Shown here piece by piece: positions 10,960-22,299 of a DNA stretch of 64,000 bases. Numbering within the stretch: the stretch's first letter is position 1; the number at the start of each line of letters is the position of its first letter. Under the pieces are notes generated by a model. That model searched no databases and was not told where the DNA came from. It saw only the letters and a list, made by a program, of their open reading frames with translations. The position numbers and the translations under genes are program-made. This DNA is from Dickeya undicola (GTDB lineage: Bacteria; Pseudomonadota; Gammaproteobacteria; Enterobacterales; Enterobacteriaceae): NCBI RefSeq assembly GCF_000784735.1, contig NZ_JSYG01000022.1, forward strand, positions 62,001-126,000, given 5' to 3'.

Positions 10960-13132
10960 TGATCTGCCCCTTCTTTAATGCATCCAGCACAATGGCTTTA
11001 GGACCATCGGCGATAATGCGTCCTTTGTCCACGATCACCAGCCGATCGACCAACGTCAACATGGAAACCCGGTGTGTCACCAACAGCAGCGTCTTGTTGG
11101 CGATGTAGGTTTGCAGCGCCTGCTTGAAGCGGTCTTCGCTGCTGTTGTCCATTGCACTGGTGGGTTCGTCCATCACCAGAATTGGCGGATCAAGCAGCAG
11201 TGCGCGCGCAATCGCTACTGCCTGTCGCTGACCGCCCGACAGTTGCATACCCCGTTCACCAACCTGCAGGTTATAACCGTCTGGGTGCAACCGGGCGAAA
11301 TCATTCACACCCGCTATCTCCGCTACACGCAGCATGGCATCGTCTTCTACATAGCGAGCACCGCAAATCAGGTTGTCCCGCAGCGTGCCGCTGAACAGCT
11401 GAATATCCTGTGGTATATAGCCGATATGGTGACGAACATCGGCGATATCGAGTTGACGGGCATCCACGCCGTCGATAAGCAAGTTGCCGTTGGTCGGTTG
11501 ATAAAGGTTGGCGATCAGCTTTTCCAGCGAACTTTTACCCGAGCCAGTACGACCGATGATGCCGACTTTTTCGCCGGGGCGAATCGACAGGTTGATATCA
11601 ATTAGCGCACGACTTTTCTGCTCTGGATACCGAAAGGTGACATCGCGAAATTCGATGCTGCCCTGAATACTTTCCCGTTTTAAAGGGTAGGGCTGCTCGC
11701 CCCGCTCCTGCGGTAATTCCATCAGCCGCTGGGTTTCCTCCAGTGTCAATCGAGCCTGCTGATAACGGGTAAACAGCTCAGACAGTGGCCCCAGCGTCAT
11801 CAGTGCCCGGCTATTGAGCAGGTAACAGGCGAGCAGCGTGCCCAGGGTGAGTTGGCTGTCCAGTAGTAGATATACCCCAGAGACAATCACGACGATGCCC
11901 GCCAGATGTTGACATGATTGCGTTAGATGGGTGGCGATGGCCGACAACGTTTTTACCCGTGAGTCCAGCCGGCTGATATCGCCGCTAATTTGTTCCCATT
12001 GGCGCTGACGCTCGCCTTCCGCGTTATTAATCTTGACGGTGTCCAGCCCGTTCAGTGTTTCGGTCAACAGTGCTTGTCGCTCGTCAGTCAGATGTCGTGA
12101 TTGGGTTAGTGCCGCGGTGATTGGTTTTTGCAACAGCCCATTGAACAGCAGCACCAGAGGGAGTGTCAGCACCGGTATCCAGACCAGCGGTCCTCCCAGC
12201 ATACCGAGCAAAATCAACATCAGTAGCGTGAACGGAAAGTCGATCAGTGTGCCTAACGTCAGCGACGATAGCGTATCGCGCAATGCCTGAAATTCCCGTA
12301 CCCGGTGTGCCACTACACCGGTGCGTGCCGGAAAGGCCGACAGCATCATGCCGGTCAGGCGTTCAAATAACGTCGCGGAAAGGATCAGCTCGGTCTTTTT
12401 TCCGGCGATATCGACACAAATACTGCGTAATATCCGCAGGACTAGGTCAAAAAGCAACGCAATGCTGACGCCGGAAGCCAGTACCCACAAGGTGGTTGTG
12501 GTTTGATTGGGGATGACCCGATCGTAGACCTGCATGATGAACAGTGGCACAAACAACGCGATGATATTAATCAGCAGACTGGCGATTACAGCATCCAGAT
12601 AAAGGCTGCGCGATAGCTTCAGCGTGTCTTTGAACCAGGCTTTGCTTCGTGGTAGTAACGCTGTTGGCGAGGCTTCAAAGCGGTGAGTCGACTGGGCGAA
12701 CATCACCAGCCCCAGATAATTTTGCTGTAACGTATTGTGGTCGACCGTAATTTCACCGCCTTCCGTTTCCCCTGTCATCAGACGGGCGCGGCCGTCTGGC
12801 GTCCAACTCAACAGGATGGCGGCGCGACCTTCGCGCAGTAATAGCATGGCAGGTAGCGACATCGCTGGAATCGCGTTCAACGACCGTTTGAGTATTCGCG
12901 CTCGCAAACCGGCGCGAGCCGCGGCGCGTGGCAATAAACTGACGGGTAAACGCAGGTCTTCAAGCGGTAACCCCGCAGTCAGCGTGGCACGGCTGGTCGG
13001 TTTCCCTTGCAATCGACACAGGACCAACAGGCTATCAAGCAACGGGTCGTCATGGCGGATGCGGGGATCCTGATGTTGTGGGGAATGATGATAGTCCTCG
13101 CCGCCCGGCGGCTGCTCATGGTGTGTATTCAT
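10946..13132 (-). CDS. Type I secretion ABC exporter with C39-like domain (LapB-like)
   Basis: Inner-membrane transporter of the LapB/HlyB class, 728 residues. Residues about 25-160 form a C39-peptidase-like domain lacking the catalytic Gln/Cys arrangement, so it probably binds but does not cut the substrate. Six membrane segments (about 180-450) are followed by the ATPase domain: Walker A GRTGSGKSS, signature LSGGQRQAV, Walker B ILVMDEPTSAMD, H-loop VTHRVS. First gene of a two-gene operon with the short adaptor. The substrate is expected to be a large RTX-type adhesin, by analogy with LapB; none is encoded nearby, nor is a TolC/LapE channel. Confidence 0.92.
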   Translation of the reverse strand: MNTHHEQPPGGEDYHHSPQHQDPRIRHDDPLLDSLLVLCRLQGKPTSRATLTAGLPLEDLRLPVSLLPRAAARAGLRARILKRSLNAIPAMSLPAMLLLREGRAAILLSWTPDGRARLMTGETEGGEITVDHNTLQQNYLGLVMFAQSTHRFEASPTALLPRSKAWFKDTLKLSRSLYLDAVIASLLINIIALFVPLFIMQVYDRVIPNQTTTTLWVLASGVSIALLFDLVLRILRSICVDIAGKKTELILSATLFERLTGMMLSAFPARTGVVAHRVREFQALRDTLSSLTLGTLIDFPFTLLMLILLGMLGGPLVWIPVLTLPLVLLFNGLLQKPITAALTQSRHLTDERQALLTETLNGLDTVKINNAEGERQRQWEQISGDISRLDSRVKTLSAIATHLTQSCQHLAGIVVIVSGVYLLLDSQLTLGTLLACYLLNSRALMTLGPLSELFTRYQQARLTLEETQRLMELPQERGEQPYPLKRESIQGSIEFRDVTFRYPEQKSRALIDINLSIRPGEKVGIIGRTGSGKSSLEKLIANLYQPTNGNLLIDGVDARQLDIADVRHHIGYIPQDIQLFSGTLRDNLICGARYVEDDAMLRVAEIAGVNDFARLHPDGYNLQVGERGMQLSGGQRQAVAIARALLLDPPILVMDEPTSAMDNSSEDRFKQALQTYIANKTLLLVTHRVSMLTLVDRLVIVDKGRIIADGPKAIVLDALKKGQINASR

Positions 13133-13723
13133 GTCGCTGCGGGTTCCTTAGCCATCGTGACCGCCTGCAGACAATGCGATCACAGATAAAAAATAGAAAA
13201 AAAGTAAGCAATATGGCCTGATTTTGTTGTTTTTTCAGGTTTCGACTGGCAAGCATTATTCATGGCGAACCTTGCAGGACGCAACCTTTCATTTTAAGGC
13301 CACCAGCCAGAATCATGTCAGGAGGGAAGCCATCCCATCGATCTTCCATGGCTGAAAATCATTTATGTTGGTCAATATAACTGACATTTTGATACGACAT
13401 AATACGTTTGGTAATGAGTTGGTGGATAATGCTCTGCGCGCGATTTAACCTGCCGCAAAACGGGGATAACAGGCAGAGAATCACGTGGATAGCTTGCCCG
13501 GCGATGGTGAAAATGCCATGCTGGTGGGTGGCCTGACGTGGTGTGCTGATGAGGGATCGCAAGCTTGTTCAGGCTTCGTCGTGCGGTAGTGTGTCTATGC
13601 GGCAGCACTGATTCACCCGACAGGTGTCAGGTGGTGCCTGCGCGATCACATATGAAATCCTAATCAGGAGCAGAGGCCACCTTGCCAGGTGAGTTCTCTT
13701 TTGCAAATAAAAAAGGGCTTGGT
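13133..13723. other. Intergenic region between ABC exporter and 113-residue orphan
   Basis: About 590 bases holding the divergent promoters of the exporter operon and of the orphan gene. Short frames exist on both strands (for example 13359-13608 on the minus strand) but lack ribosome sites and recognisable content. I see no remnant of an adhesin gene here, although this is a place where one could have stood. Confidence 0.5.
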
Positions 13724-14065
13724 ATGTTTTATATTTTGCGTGACAGTAACGGCCATCTCATCAGGGTAGAGGAAGTGCCGTTTCCCGAAATGAACGGCGA
13801 ACTGCCGGATGGTTCTGTTGAAGCCATCGCATGGATGAATAATCAGCAGGCTATTCTGGCTAATATTGAGCGGCTGCGTAGCAGTGATCTGGAAATGGTG
13901 CGTGTACTGGAAGATCTGATTCAGGTGTTGATCACCAAAGGTCAGATTAACATTACGGATTTCCCGGCAGCCGCACAGCTTAAACTCATCAACCGAGCAC
14001 AGGCGCGTGAAGCGTTGGGTGATCTGGATTCGCTAATCCGCGAAGATGAGGACAAAATATTCTGA
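13724..14065 (+). CDS. Small conserved protein of unknown function
   Basis: A 113-residue soluble protein beginning MFYILRDSNGHLIRVEEVPF. I prefer this ATG, preceded by AAAAGGG at about six bases, over a TTG 42 bases upstream. The N-terminus looks like a short beta unit, followed by helices (IERLRSSDLEMVRVLEDLIQ and ALGDLDSLIREDED) that could be amphipathic or coiled. Similar proteins are often mislabelled 'tryptophan synthase subunit beta-like'; there is no such enzyme motif here. It has its own strong terminator. Its position beside the type I secretion operon suggests, but does not show, a connection. Confidence 0.8.
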   Translation: MFYILRDSNGHLIRVEEVPFPEMNGELPDGSVEAIAWMNNQQAILANIERLRSSDLEMVRVLEDLIQVLITKGQINITDFPAAAQLKLINRAQAREALGDLDSLIREDEDKIF

Positions 14066-14082
14066 TGTTAAGAAGTACTGAC

Positions 14083-14119
14083 AAAACGGCTTGCCAGTGA
14101 CCTTGCAAGCCGTTTTTTA
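14083..14119 (+). terminator. Rho-independent terminator
   Basis: Perfect 12-bp stem AAAACGGCTTGC/GCAAGCCGTTTT with a 10-base loop and a run of six T. It ends the transcript of the 113-residue protein. Confidence 0.9.
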
Positions 14120-14193
14120 TTGGTTCGATAACCAGTTATCAATGAGCGCCGATTGACGGTGAGCGATACTGTGTGGATGAGCAAGGCGACTGG

Positions 14194-15120
14194 ATGATGA
14201 TAAAAGACGAAAAAAGTATAGATTTCGGTGCATTGGTGTCGGAAACACGGAATCCGGCGTCCATGAACCTGGATCAGCTGTCTACGCTGGAAATGGTGTC
14301 ATTGTTCAATCAGGAAGATCACCGGGTGCCGGAGGCAATCCGTGAGGTTTTGCCAGCGATCGCTCAGGCCGTGGACGCCGCTGCCGCTAGCCTGAAGGCA
14401 GGCGGACGAATGATCTATCTGGGCGCTGGCACCAGTGGTCGTCTCGGGGTGTTGGATGCGTCAGAATGTCCGCCTACCTTTGGTGTACCGCATGGTTTGG
14501 TGGTGGGATTGATTGCTGGTGGCCCAGGTGCCTTGCTGAAGGCGGTTGAAGGCGCAGAAGATGACCCGGCGTTAGGCGAAACGGATTTGATGGCGCTGAC
14601 GCTCACGGCTCAGGATATGGTCATTGGCCTTGCCGCATCGGGGAGAACGCCTTATGTCATGGGGGGATTGCGCTATGCCCGTGCTCTGGGCTGCCGTACC
14701 GCCGCTATTTCCTGTAACCCACTCTCGCCCATTACGCAGGCGGCGGAGATAGCGATTTCTCCGTTGGTCGGCCCGGAAGTGTTGACCGGTTCCACCCGGC
14801 TAAAGTCAGGTACAGCACAAAAATTGGTGCTGAACATGATTTCCACTGGCGCGATGGTACGTCTGGGCAAGGTGTACCAGAACCTGATGGTCGATGTAAA
14901 AGCCACCAACGTGAAGCTGGTGGATCGTGCCTGCCGCATCCTGATGGACGCCACCGGCATTGATCGGGATACAGCGCAGCGCTGTCTGGTGCAGACCGAT
15001 TATGAGGTTAAACCGGCGATAGTAATGGTGGTGACCGGCTGCAACGCGCAGCAGGCCAGGCAACGACTGACCGAGAAAGCGGGCTATTTGCGCGATGCGT
15101 TGAGCGTGGAGAAGGCGTAA
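14194..15120 (+). CDS. murQ: N-acetylmuramic acid 6-phosphate etherase
   Basis: Cleaves the lactyl ether of MurNAc 6-phosphate to give GlcNAc 6-phosphate and D-lactate, in peptidoglycan recycling. The 308 residues carry the SIS sugar-phosphate-isomerase fold with [21 protein letters not shown] (active-site Glu) and [17 protein letters not shown] chose the ATG at codon 8 of a frame that opens with GTG, because AAGG sits 10 bases before it. No murP transporter or murR repressor is next to it. In E. coli this slot (between yfhL and yfhB) holds yfhH, a MurR-like regulator. Confidence 0.95.
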   Translation: MMIKDEKSIDFGALVSETRNPASMNLDQLSTLEMVSLFNQEDHRVPEAIREVLPAIAQAVDAAAASLKAGGRMIYLGAGTSGRLGVLDASECPPTFGVPHGLVVGLIAGGPGALLKAVEGAEDDPALGETDLMALTLTAQDMVIGLAASGRTPYVMGGLRYARALGCRTAAISCNPLSPITQAAEIAISPLVGPEVLTGSTRLKSGTAQKLVLNMISTGAMVRLGKVYQNLMVDVKATNVKLVDRACRILMDATGIDRDTAQRCLVQTDYEVKPAIVMVVTGCNAQQARQRLTEKAGYLRDALSVEKA

Positions 15121-15157
15121 TGCCATCACTGCTGTCTCGAATAACCGGAACGTGCCC

Positions 15158-15802
15158 ATGTTGAACTCATCGCCGACGGCTAAGCGTGCAGTATTCTTTG
15201 ATCTGGACGGCACATTGCATCGTCAAGATCTGTTCGGCCGCTTTCTGTGGTTCTTGATCCGCCATTTGCCGTTGAATTTATTGTTGGTTGTCCCTTTGTT
15301 GCCTTTGCTGGCGGCAGGGTTGGCACTCAATGGTCGTGCTGCCCGCTGGCCAGTTAGCTTGTTGTTGTGGGCGATCACCGTCGGGCGACGTGAAGCACGG
15401 TTGCAGCAACTAGAGCAGGCGTTTGTGGTCTGGTTCCGCCAGCGAGTCACACCTTTTCCTTTGGTGCACCAGCGTCTGGAACGCTATCTGGCTGACAAGC
15501 GGTCACAGGTCTGGCTGGTGACGGGTTCACCACAACGGCTGGTTGAACAGGTTTATTGCGACGCATCGTTTCTTCCACAGGTTGAGTTGATCGGTAGCCA
15601 AATGGCGAGATGCTGTGGCGGTTGGGTGCTTAGCCTGCGCTGTCTGGGGCACGAGAAAGTCGTGCAGATGGAGCGTCGGCTGGGAACACCGCTTGAACTT
15701 TACAGCGGTTACAGCGACAGCCAACAGGATAATCCGCTACTCGCTTTCTGTGCCCATCGTTGGCGCGTGACGTCTGCCGGTCATCTGCAGCAACTGGAAT
15801 GA
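15158..15802 (+). CDS. pgpC: Phosphatidylglycerophosphatase C (YfhB), HAD family
   Basis: Dephosphorylates phosphatidylglycerol phosphate in phospholipid synthesis; one of three redundant enzymes in E. coli. The 214 residues have the HAD nucleophile motif FFDLDGTLHRQD, a hydrophobic segment (about 32-58, LPLNLLLVVPLLPLLAAGLA) for membrane attachment, motif II VTGSPQ and motif III with GYSDSQQDNPLL. The ATG has GGAA at 7 bases; a GTG two codons earlier is too close to that site. Just upstream of tadA, as in E. coli. Confidence 0.93.
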   Translation: MLNSSPTAKRAVFFDLDGTLHRQDLFGRFLWFLIRHLPLNLLLVVPLLPLLAAGLALNGRAARWPVSLLLWAITVGRREARLQQLEQAFVVWFRQRVTPFPLVHQRLERYLADKRSQVWLVTGSPQRLVEQVYCDASFLPQVELIGSQMARCCGGWVLSLRCLGHEKVVQMERRLGTPLELYSGYSDSQQDNPLLAFCAHRWRVTSAGHLQQLE

Positions 15803-15844
15803 CTCGCCGCTGCTGGCATGTATAATGCGCGCCGCACGTGATGA

Positions 15845-16369
<525 letters not shown>

Positions 16370-16380
16370 GTAACCGTGCG

Positions 16381-17838
16381 TCAGTGGGAAGGATTAGCGG
16401 TTAACTGTTCCGGCGGTACGGCGGGATAAGCGCTGGCGGCCAGTTGCTGCTGCAACATCCGGCTTTCTTTCTCTGAAAGATACCCGACCAGACTAACCAT
16501 ATAACGACGGATATTTTCCACGTAGTTGTATGCCTCCTGACCACGGGCGTAACCGTTGGCGGTTTGAGCGTAGTAGCGTTTCTGGCTCAACATTGGCAGG
16601 CGGACCTTGACGTCAGCCCAACTATCCGGGTTTCCTTTCTGTTTTTCTGTCAGTTTGCGGGCATCCATCATATGGGCGTACCCCATGTTATAAGCTGCCA
16701 GTGCGAACCAGATACGTTCGTCCGTCGGGATGGTTGCAGGCACCTGTTCCATCATTTGACTCAGGTATCTGGCTCCACCGCGGATACTTTCTTCCGGGTT
16801 GAGCCTGTCCACCACATCCAGGCTTTCTGCGGTATTGCGGGTCAGCATCATCAAGCCGCGCACCCCGGTTGGCGAGGTCGCCAGCGGATTCCAATGCGAC
16901 TCCTGATACGAAATGGCCGCCAGCAGTTTCCAGTCGATCTCTTTGGCGTATTTTTCAAACAGCGGGCGCAGGCTTGGCAAGGTGTTGTCGATGGCGCTAA
17001 GGAAGGTGGTGGTATCCACATAGTCGAACTCACCGACATGCCCGAGGTACTTCTCTTCCAGGCGGGCGAGAGTGCCGTCTTCCATCATCTGGCTGAAGAA
17101 GTCGAGCAGTGCAGCGGAGAGACTATCGTCATGATTTTGCCGCATATACCAGGTGACCGGCTCTTCGTCGCTGAGATCGAACGACACCGCCAACTGTGGA
17201 TGAATACGCTGCATCAAGCCAATGTTGATGGAATCGGCGATGGTGTAATCCAGCTTTCCTTCCGCTACCTGTTTTAACAGGTCCAGTTCGGACTGGTCGG
17301 TGGCAACCTCCCAGCTCAGTTGCGGGTATTTACCCGCTTTGAAATCACGCAGTGTGGCGGCGTGCGCCGAACCAGATAACACGGTCAACTTACCTTGCAA
17401 TTTATCCAGTGCGCCGGGACGAGTCGTACCCATACGGTAGACCAGTTGCTGCGATACTGAATAATAGGAAGGACCTGCACGGAAGCGGCTCAGGCGCTCC
17501 CGGTTGTAAATCAGACCGGCAGCCAGCAGGTCGGCATTGTCGTTATCCAGGTCGCTGAATAAATCGTCGACGTTTTGGCGCACCGATACCACCAGCCGCA
17601 CGCCAAGGTAGTCGGCGAATCGTTTGGCCAGTTCGTAGTCCAGTCCGGTGGGGGAACCGTTGCTGAGCATATAGGTCAGCGGAGAAGTCACGGTGCTGAT
17701 GCGCAGCTCGCCACGTGAAAGAATTTGCCTTAGCTGAACATCCTGGTGACTGCGCCAGGGAATATTTGGCCACAGTGCCAGCGTCAACAGCAAAGCGATT
17801 ACCCCGATGAAAACATAATTTATCGTTAAACGCTTCAA
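16381..17838 (-). CDS. mltF: Membrane-bound lytic murein transglycosylase F
   Basis: Cleaves the MurNAc-GlcNAc bond of peptidoglycan, forming 1,6-anhydroMurNAc ends. The 485 residues contain an N-terminal hydrophobic anchor (about 8-23), a bacterial solute-binding-like domain (about 40-265) acting as a regulatory module, and a C-terminal SLT lysozyme-like domain in which Glu313 of [10 protein letters not shown] is the predicted catalytic acid, followed by GVRGLMMLT. Divergent from purL, as in E. coli. Confidence 0.97.
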   Translation of the reverse strand: MKRLTINYVFIGVIALLLTLALWPNIPWRSHQDVQLRQILSRGELRISTVTSPLTYMLSNGSPTGLDYELAKRFADYLGVRLVVSVRQNVDDLFSDLDNDNADLLAAGLIYNRERLSRFRAGPSYYSVSQQLVYRMGTTRPGALDKLQGKLTVLSGSAHAATLRDFKAGKYPQLSWEVATDQSELDLLKQVAEGKLDYTIADSINIGLMQRIHPQLAVSFDLSDEEPVTWYMRQNHDDSLSAALLDFFSQMMEDGTLARLEEKYLGHVGEFDYVDTTTFLSAIDNTLPSLRPLFEKYAKEIDWKLLAAISYQESHWNPLATSPTGVRGLMMLTRNTAESLDVVDRLNPEESIRGGARYLSQMMEQVPATIPTDERIWFALAAYNMGYAHMMDARKLTEKQKGNPDSWADVKVRLPMLSQKRYYAQTANGYARGQEAYNYVENIRRYMVSLVGYLSEKESRMLQQQLAASAYPAVPPEQLTANPSH

Positions 17839-18003
17839 TGAGTTGTCTCTCGGCGGCCGGTTGGCCTGTCTGTCTATAACGGCAGTTTCTTATACATCTG
17901 TCCCAGAGTCGGGGGCATTTTGCTTAACAAACCGCCAGTGTGCAACTTTTATTAGTTTGCCTACTGTTTGACCGCAAGGTGCTCTCAATGTTTAACAATC
18001 GCT

Positions 18004-18019
18004 ACGCAAACGGTTTCGT
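18004..18019 (+). promoter_or_regulatory. PurR operator of purL
   Basis: ACGCAAACGGTTTCGT fits every fixed position of the PUR box (ANGCAANCGNTTNCNT). A perfect TATAAT at 18037-18042 follows at promoter spacing, so the operator covers the -35 region. It predicts hypoxanthine/guanine-dependent repression of purL. Confidence 0.9.
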
Positions 18020-18111
18020 CATGCGCCACTATTCTTTATAATAGCGCGCGTTTCCCCCCTGTAGCGCCCTGACGCACTGTCTCCGGTGCCTCGAAGACGA
18101 GAGAAATTTAG

Positions 18112-21100
18112 ATGATGGAAATACTGCGTGGTTCACCCGCCTTATCGGCTTTTCGTATCAATAAACTGTTGGCCCGGTGCAAGGAGTATCATCTGCCCGT
18201 CAGCGACATTTATGCCGAATACGTCCACTTCGCCGATGTGAACGCTCCGCTAAACCATGAAGAACAGTCACGGCTGAGCCGACTGCTGAAATACGGCCCC
18301 TCTCTCACCGAGCACGAGCCTACCGGGCGGTTGATTCTGGTGACCCCGCGTCCTGGCACGATTTCTCCCTGGTCTTCCAAGGCGACCGACATTGCACACA
18401 ACTGCGGCTTGCAGAAAATCCGTCGTCTGGAGCGTGGTCTGGCGTTTTACATCCACGCGCCGACGCTCAGCGATGCGCAGTGGCGGGAACTGGCCGCACT
18501 GCTCCATGACCGCATGATGGAAAGCGTGTTTGACGACCTGCAACAGGCTAATCTGCTGTTTTCTCAGCATCAGCCAGCTCCGCTGAAACGGGTGGAAATT
18601 TTGCTGCAGGGCCGCCCCGCGCTGGAAGAAGCCAACCTGCGTCTGGGGCTGGCGCTGGCCGATGACGAAATGGATTATTTGCTGGATGCATTTACCAAAC
18701 TAGGACGCAATCCAACAGATATCGAACTCTATATGTTTGCACAGGCAAACTCTGAGCACTGTCGTCACAAAATTTTTAATGCCGATTGGATCATCAATGG
18801 TGAGACGCAGCCGAAGTCACTGTTCAAGATGATCAAAAACACCTTTGAGCATACGCCGGATTATGTTCTGTCTGCTTATAAGGATAACGCGGCGGTGATG
18901 GACGGATCGGCTGTCGGCCGTTTCTTCCCGGATCCGCAGGGCGCTTACGGCTACCATCAGGAGGACGCGCATATCCTGATGAAAGTGGAAACACACAACC
19001 ACCCGACCGCCATTTCACCGTGGCCGGGCGCGGCGACGGGTTCCGGCGGCGAAATTCGTGATGAAGGCGCTACGGGACGAGGGGCAAAACCGAAAGCCGG
19101 TCTGGTGGGATTCTCGGTATCCAACCTGCGTATTCCTGACTTTATCCAGCCGTGGGAGCAGGATTTTGGCAAGCCGGATCGTATCGTCAGCGCGCTGGAC
19201 ATCATGACCGACGGCCCGCTGGGCGGCGCGGCGTTCAATAACGAATTCGGCCGTCCGGCGCTGACTGGGTATTTCCGTACCTATGAAGAAGCGGTGGATA
19301 GCCATAACGGTGTAGAAGTCCGTGGTTATCATAAGCCTGTCATGCTGGCGGGCGGTATCGGCAACATTCGTGCCGATCATGTGAAGAAAGGCGAAATCAG
19401 CATCGGTGCCAAGCTCATCGTGCTGGGCGGCCCGGCGATGAACATCGGTCTGGGCGGCGGAGCGGCCTCTTCTATGGCTTCCGGCCAGTCTGATGCGGAT
19501 CTGGATTTCGCCTCGGTACAGCGCGATAACCCGGAAATGGAGCGTCGCTGTCAGGAAGTGATCGACCGCTGCTGGCAGCTCGGCGAACAAAACCCCATTC
19601 TGTTTATCCATGACGTCGGTGCTGGTGGCCTGTCCAACGCCATGCCGGAACTGGTCAGCGACGGCGGACGCGGTGGCCGTTTTGAGCTGCGCGATATCCT
19701 GAATGACGAACCGGGCATGAGCCCGCTGGAAGTCTGGTGTAACGAGTCGCAGGAGCGTTATGTGCTGGCGGTAGCGCCTGAGCAACTGGCGCAGTTCGAT
19801 GAAATCTGCCGTCGTGAGCGCGCGCCTTATGCGGTCATTGGCGAAGCCACAGAAGAACAACATCTGACGCTCGGCGATCGCCACTTTAACAACAAGCCGA
19901 TCGATATGCCGCTGGACGTGCTGCTGGGCAAAACGCCGAAGATGCTGCGTGATGTTGAGCGTAAAGAGGTGGAAGGCACGCCACTGAATCGCGAAGGTAT
20001 TTATCTGGCGGAAGCGGTTGAACGTGTGTTGCACTTGCCAGCCGTGGCAGAGAAAACCTTCCTGATCACCATTGGCGACCGCACGGTAACCGGGATGGTG
20101 GCGCGCGACCAGATGGTTGGGCCATGGCAGGTGCCGGTAGCGGACTGTGCGGTGACTACCGCCAGCCTGGATAGCTATTACGGTGAAGCCATGTCCATCG
20201 GCGAGCGTGCGCCGGTGGCACTGCGTAACTTTGCCGCTTCGGCGCGGCTGGCTGTTGGTGAAGCGCTGACCAACATTGCGGCGACGCATATTGGCGACCT
20301 GAAACGCGTGAAACTGTCCGCCAACTGGATGGCGGCGGCAGGGCATCCAGGTGAGGACGCTGGCCTGTATGATGCCGTGAAGGCGGTGGGCGAAGAGCTG
20401 TGTCCGGCGTTGGGGCTGACCATTCCGGTGGGTAAAGACTCGATGTCGATGAAAACCCGCTGGCAGGAAAATGGCGAAGACAAATCGGTAACCGCACCAC
20501 TGTCACTGGTCATTTCCGCTTTTGCCCGTGTGGAAGACGTGCGTCATACCGTCACACCGCAGTTGCGCACTGACAAAGATAACGTGTTGCTGATGATCGA
20601 TCTGGGTGCTGGGCATCACGCACTGGCCGCTACGGCGTTGGCTCAGGTTTATCGCCAACTGGGTCGCAAAACCGCAGATGTGCGTAACCCAGCTCAACTA
20701 GCCGGTTTCTTCAACGCGATGCAGGTGCTGGTAGCGAATCAGGCGCTGCTGGCGTACCACGACCGTTCTGATGGCGGCCTGCTGGTTACGCTGGCGGAGA
20801 TGGCGTTTGCTGGGCACTGCGGCGTTAAAGCCGACATCGGTTCCATGGGTGAAGATGCCTTGGCCGTGCTGTTCAACGAAGAGCTGGGTGCCGTTATCCA
20901 GATTGAGGCTTCCCGTCGTGCTGAAGTGGAACAGGTGCTGGCTGAGCATGGTCTGGCTGACTGCGTGCACTATCTGGGGCAGGCGGAGGTCGGCAATCAT
21001 TTCATCATTCACAACGGCAACGATGTGGTGTACCACGAAAGCCGCACTACGCTGCGTAACTGGTGGGCTGAAACTACCTGGCAGATGCAGCGTCTGCGTG

Positions 21101-21999
21101 ATAACCCGCAGTGCGCCGATCAGGAACACCACGCCAAATCCGATGACAACGATCCGGGGCTGAACGTGGCGTTGACCTTCGATCTGCGCGAGGATGTTGC
21201 TGCGCCGTTCATCAGCCGTCAGGTGCGCCCGAAGGTGGCGGTACTGCGCGAACAGGGGGTTAACTCTCATGTGGAAATGGCCGCGGCGTTCCATCGCGCC
21301 GGGTTTGACGCCATTGATATTCACATGAGTGACTTGCTGGCTGGTCGCCGTAACCTGCAGGACTTCCAGGCGCTGGTTGCCTGTGGTGGTTTCTCTTATG
21401 GCGATGTGCTGGGTGCCGGTGAAGGCTGGGCGAAATCAATCCTGTTTAATGATCGGGTACGTGATGAATTTGCCGCTTTCTTCCTGCGTCAGCAGACACT
21501 GGCGCTGGGTGTGTGTAACGGCTGTCAGATGATGTCCAATCTACGTGAGCTGATTCCAGGTGCGGAGCACTGGCCGCGTTTTGTGCGCAACAAGTCTGAT
21601 CGTTTTGAGGCGCGCTTTAGCCTGGTGGAAGTGACCAACAGTTCATCGCTGTTCCTGCAGGATATGGCCGGTTCCCGTATGCCGATCGCTGTCTCTCATG
21701 GTGAAGGGCGCGTAGAACTGCGTGATGACAGCCATCTGGCTGCTCTGGAACAGCATCAGTTGGTGGCGCTGCGTTTTGTTAACAACTACGGTCAGGTTAC
21801 GGAAGATTACCCGGTTAACCCGAACGGTTCGCCCAACGGTATTACTGCTGTCACCAGTGTCGGTGGCCGTGTTACGGTGATGATGCCGCATCCAGAGCGT
21901 GTGTTCCGTACCGTCAGCAACTCCTGGCATCCGGAAGAATGGGGTGAAGATAGCCCGTGGATGCGTATGTTCCGTAACGCACGCCGTCAATTGGGGTGA
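18112..21999 (+). CDS. purL: Phosphoribosylformylglycinamidine synthase
   Basis: ATP- and glutamine-dependent conversion of FGAR to FGAM, step four of purine synthesis. The 1295 residues are exactly the E. coli length: an N-terminal PurS-like domain, linker, two AIR-synthase-like halves ([24 protein letters not shown] and [12 protein letters not shown]) and a C-terminal class I glutamine amidotransferase domain with nucleophile Cys1135 in [12 protein letters not shown] and the HPER catalytic His near the end. A PurR box lies upstream and a strong terminator downstream. Large antisense frames inside it are not genes. Confidence 0.99.
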   Translation: MMEILRGSPALSAFRINKLLARCKEYHLPVSDIYAEYVHFADVNAPLNHEEQSRLSRLLKYGPSLTEHEPTGRLILVTPRPGTISPWSSKATDIAHNCGLQKIRRLERGLAFYIHAPTLSDAQWRELAALLHDRMMESVFDDLQQANLLFSQHQPAPLKRVEILLQGRPALEEANLRLGLALADDEMDYLLDAFTKLGRNPTDIELYMFAQANSEHCRHKIFNADWIINGETQPKSLFKMIKNTFEHTPDYVLSAYKDNAAVMDGSAVGRFFPDPQGAYGYHQEDAHILMKVETHNHPTAISPWPGAATGSGGEIRDEGATGRGAKPKAGLVGFSVSNLRIPDFIQPWEQDFGKPDRIVSALDIMTDGPLGGAAFNNEFGRPALTGYFRTYEEAVDSHNGVEVRGYHKPVMLAGGIGNIRADHVKKGEISIGAKLIVLGGPAMNIGLGGGAASSMASGQSDADLDFASVQRDNPEMERRCQEVIDRCWQLGEQNPILFIHDVGAGGLSNAMPELVSDGGRGGRFELRDILNDEPGMSPLEVWCNESQERYVLAVAPEQLAQFDEICRRERAPYAVIGEATEEQHLTLGDRHFNNKPIDMPLDVLLGKTPKMLRDVERKEVEGTPLNREGIYLAEAVERVLHLPAVAEKTFLITIGDRTVTGMVARDQMVGPWQVPVADCAVTTASLDSYYGEAMSIGERAPVALRNFAASARLAVGEALTNIAATHIGDLKRVKLSANWMAAAGHPGEDAGLYDAVKAVGEELCPALGLTIPVGKDSMSMKTRWQENGEDKSVTAPLSLVISAFARVEDVRHTVTPQLRTDKDNVLLMIDLGAGHHALAATALAQVYRQLGRKTADVRNPAQLAGFFNAMQVLVANQALLAYHDRSDGGLLVTLAEMAFAGHCGVKADIGSMGEDALAVLFNEELGAVIQIEASRRAEVEQVLAEHGLADCVHYLGQAEVGNHFIIHNGNDVVYHESRTTLRNWWAETTWQMQRLRDNPQCADQEHHAKSDDNDPGLNVALTFDLREDVAAPFISRQVRPKVAVLREQGVNSHVEMAAAFHRAGFDAIDIHMSDLLAGRRNLQDFQALVACGGFSYGDVLGAGEGWAKSILFNDRVRDEFAAFFLRQQTLALGVCNGCQMMSNLRELIPGAEHWPRFVRNKSDRFEARFSLVEVTNSSSLFLQDMAGSRMPIAVSHGEGRVELRDDSHLAALEQHQLVALRFVNNYGQVTEDYPVNPNGSPNGITAVTSVGGRVTVMMPHPERVFRTVSNSWHPEEWGEDSPWMRMFRNARRQLG

Positions 22000-22024
22000 T
22001 GCGATAAAGCAATGCATTGATTAT

Positions 22025-22050
22025 AAAGGGACTTCGGTCCCTTTATTTTT
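22025..22050 (+). terminator. purL terminator
   Basis: Perfect 8-bp stem AAAGGGAC/GTCCCTTT capped by a stable C(UUCG)G tetraloop, followed by a T-rich tract. It separates purL from the glmY regulatory region. Confidence 0.93.
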
Positions 22051-22163
22051 TGTCTCAAATTGGCGACATCACCACTTTGGCGTGTCGCTAAAAGGAGACA
22101 TTTATCTATTTGATTTATAATGGTTGTTCTCTGTGCTCACTAGAATGTCTTTTTTTGGCGACA
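22051..22163 (+). promoter_or_regulatory. Three GlrR activator sites upstream of glmY
   Basis: Three exact copies of TGTC-N10-GACA, at 22051-22068, 22083-22100 and 22146-22163. This is the published GlrR (QseF) recognition motif, and E. coli glmY also has three such sites. They lie about 140-250 bases upstream of the predicted glmY start, the usual place for sigma54 enhancers. The AT-rich stretch between site 3 and the promoter would suit IHF-assisted looping, though I cannot place an IHF site. Confidence 0.92.
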
Positions 22164-22271
22164 AAAAGTTAAATTTCCGCCAGGTTAGTGTGCAGTCAGG
22201 AGCATAACGTCGATGATTTTTGATTGGGTTGTTTTATTTTTATTTTAATTTCAGTGTCTTAATTATTTTTA

Positions 22272-22299
22272 TTGATAGTTGGCACGATGGGTGCATAAT
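22272..22299 (+). promoter_or_regulatory. Overlapping sigma54 and sigma70 promoters of glmY
   Basis: Sigma54: TGGCAC (22280-22285), 5 bases, GTGCAT (22291-22296), one mismatch from TGGCAC-N5-TTGCAT. Sigma70: TTGATA (22272-22277), 16-base spacer, CATAAT (22294-22299). Both would start transcription near 22300-22308, as in E. coli, where glmY has overlapping promoters of both types. Confidence 0.88.

Noticed and set aside
13359-13608. Minus-strand frames of 67 and 78 codons between the exporter and the orphan gene
   Set aside because: Two overlapping frames of similar length with no ribosome site; typical of noncoding DNA.
19015-20346. 443-codon open frame on the minus strand inside purL
   Set aside because: Mirror of purL codon usage; the sense frame is a full-length essential enzyme and the antisense product has no recognisable domain.
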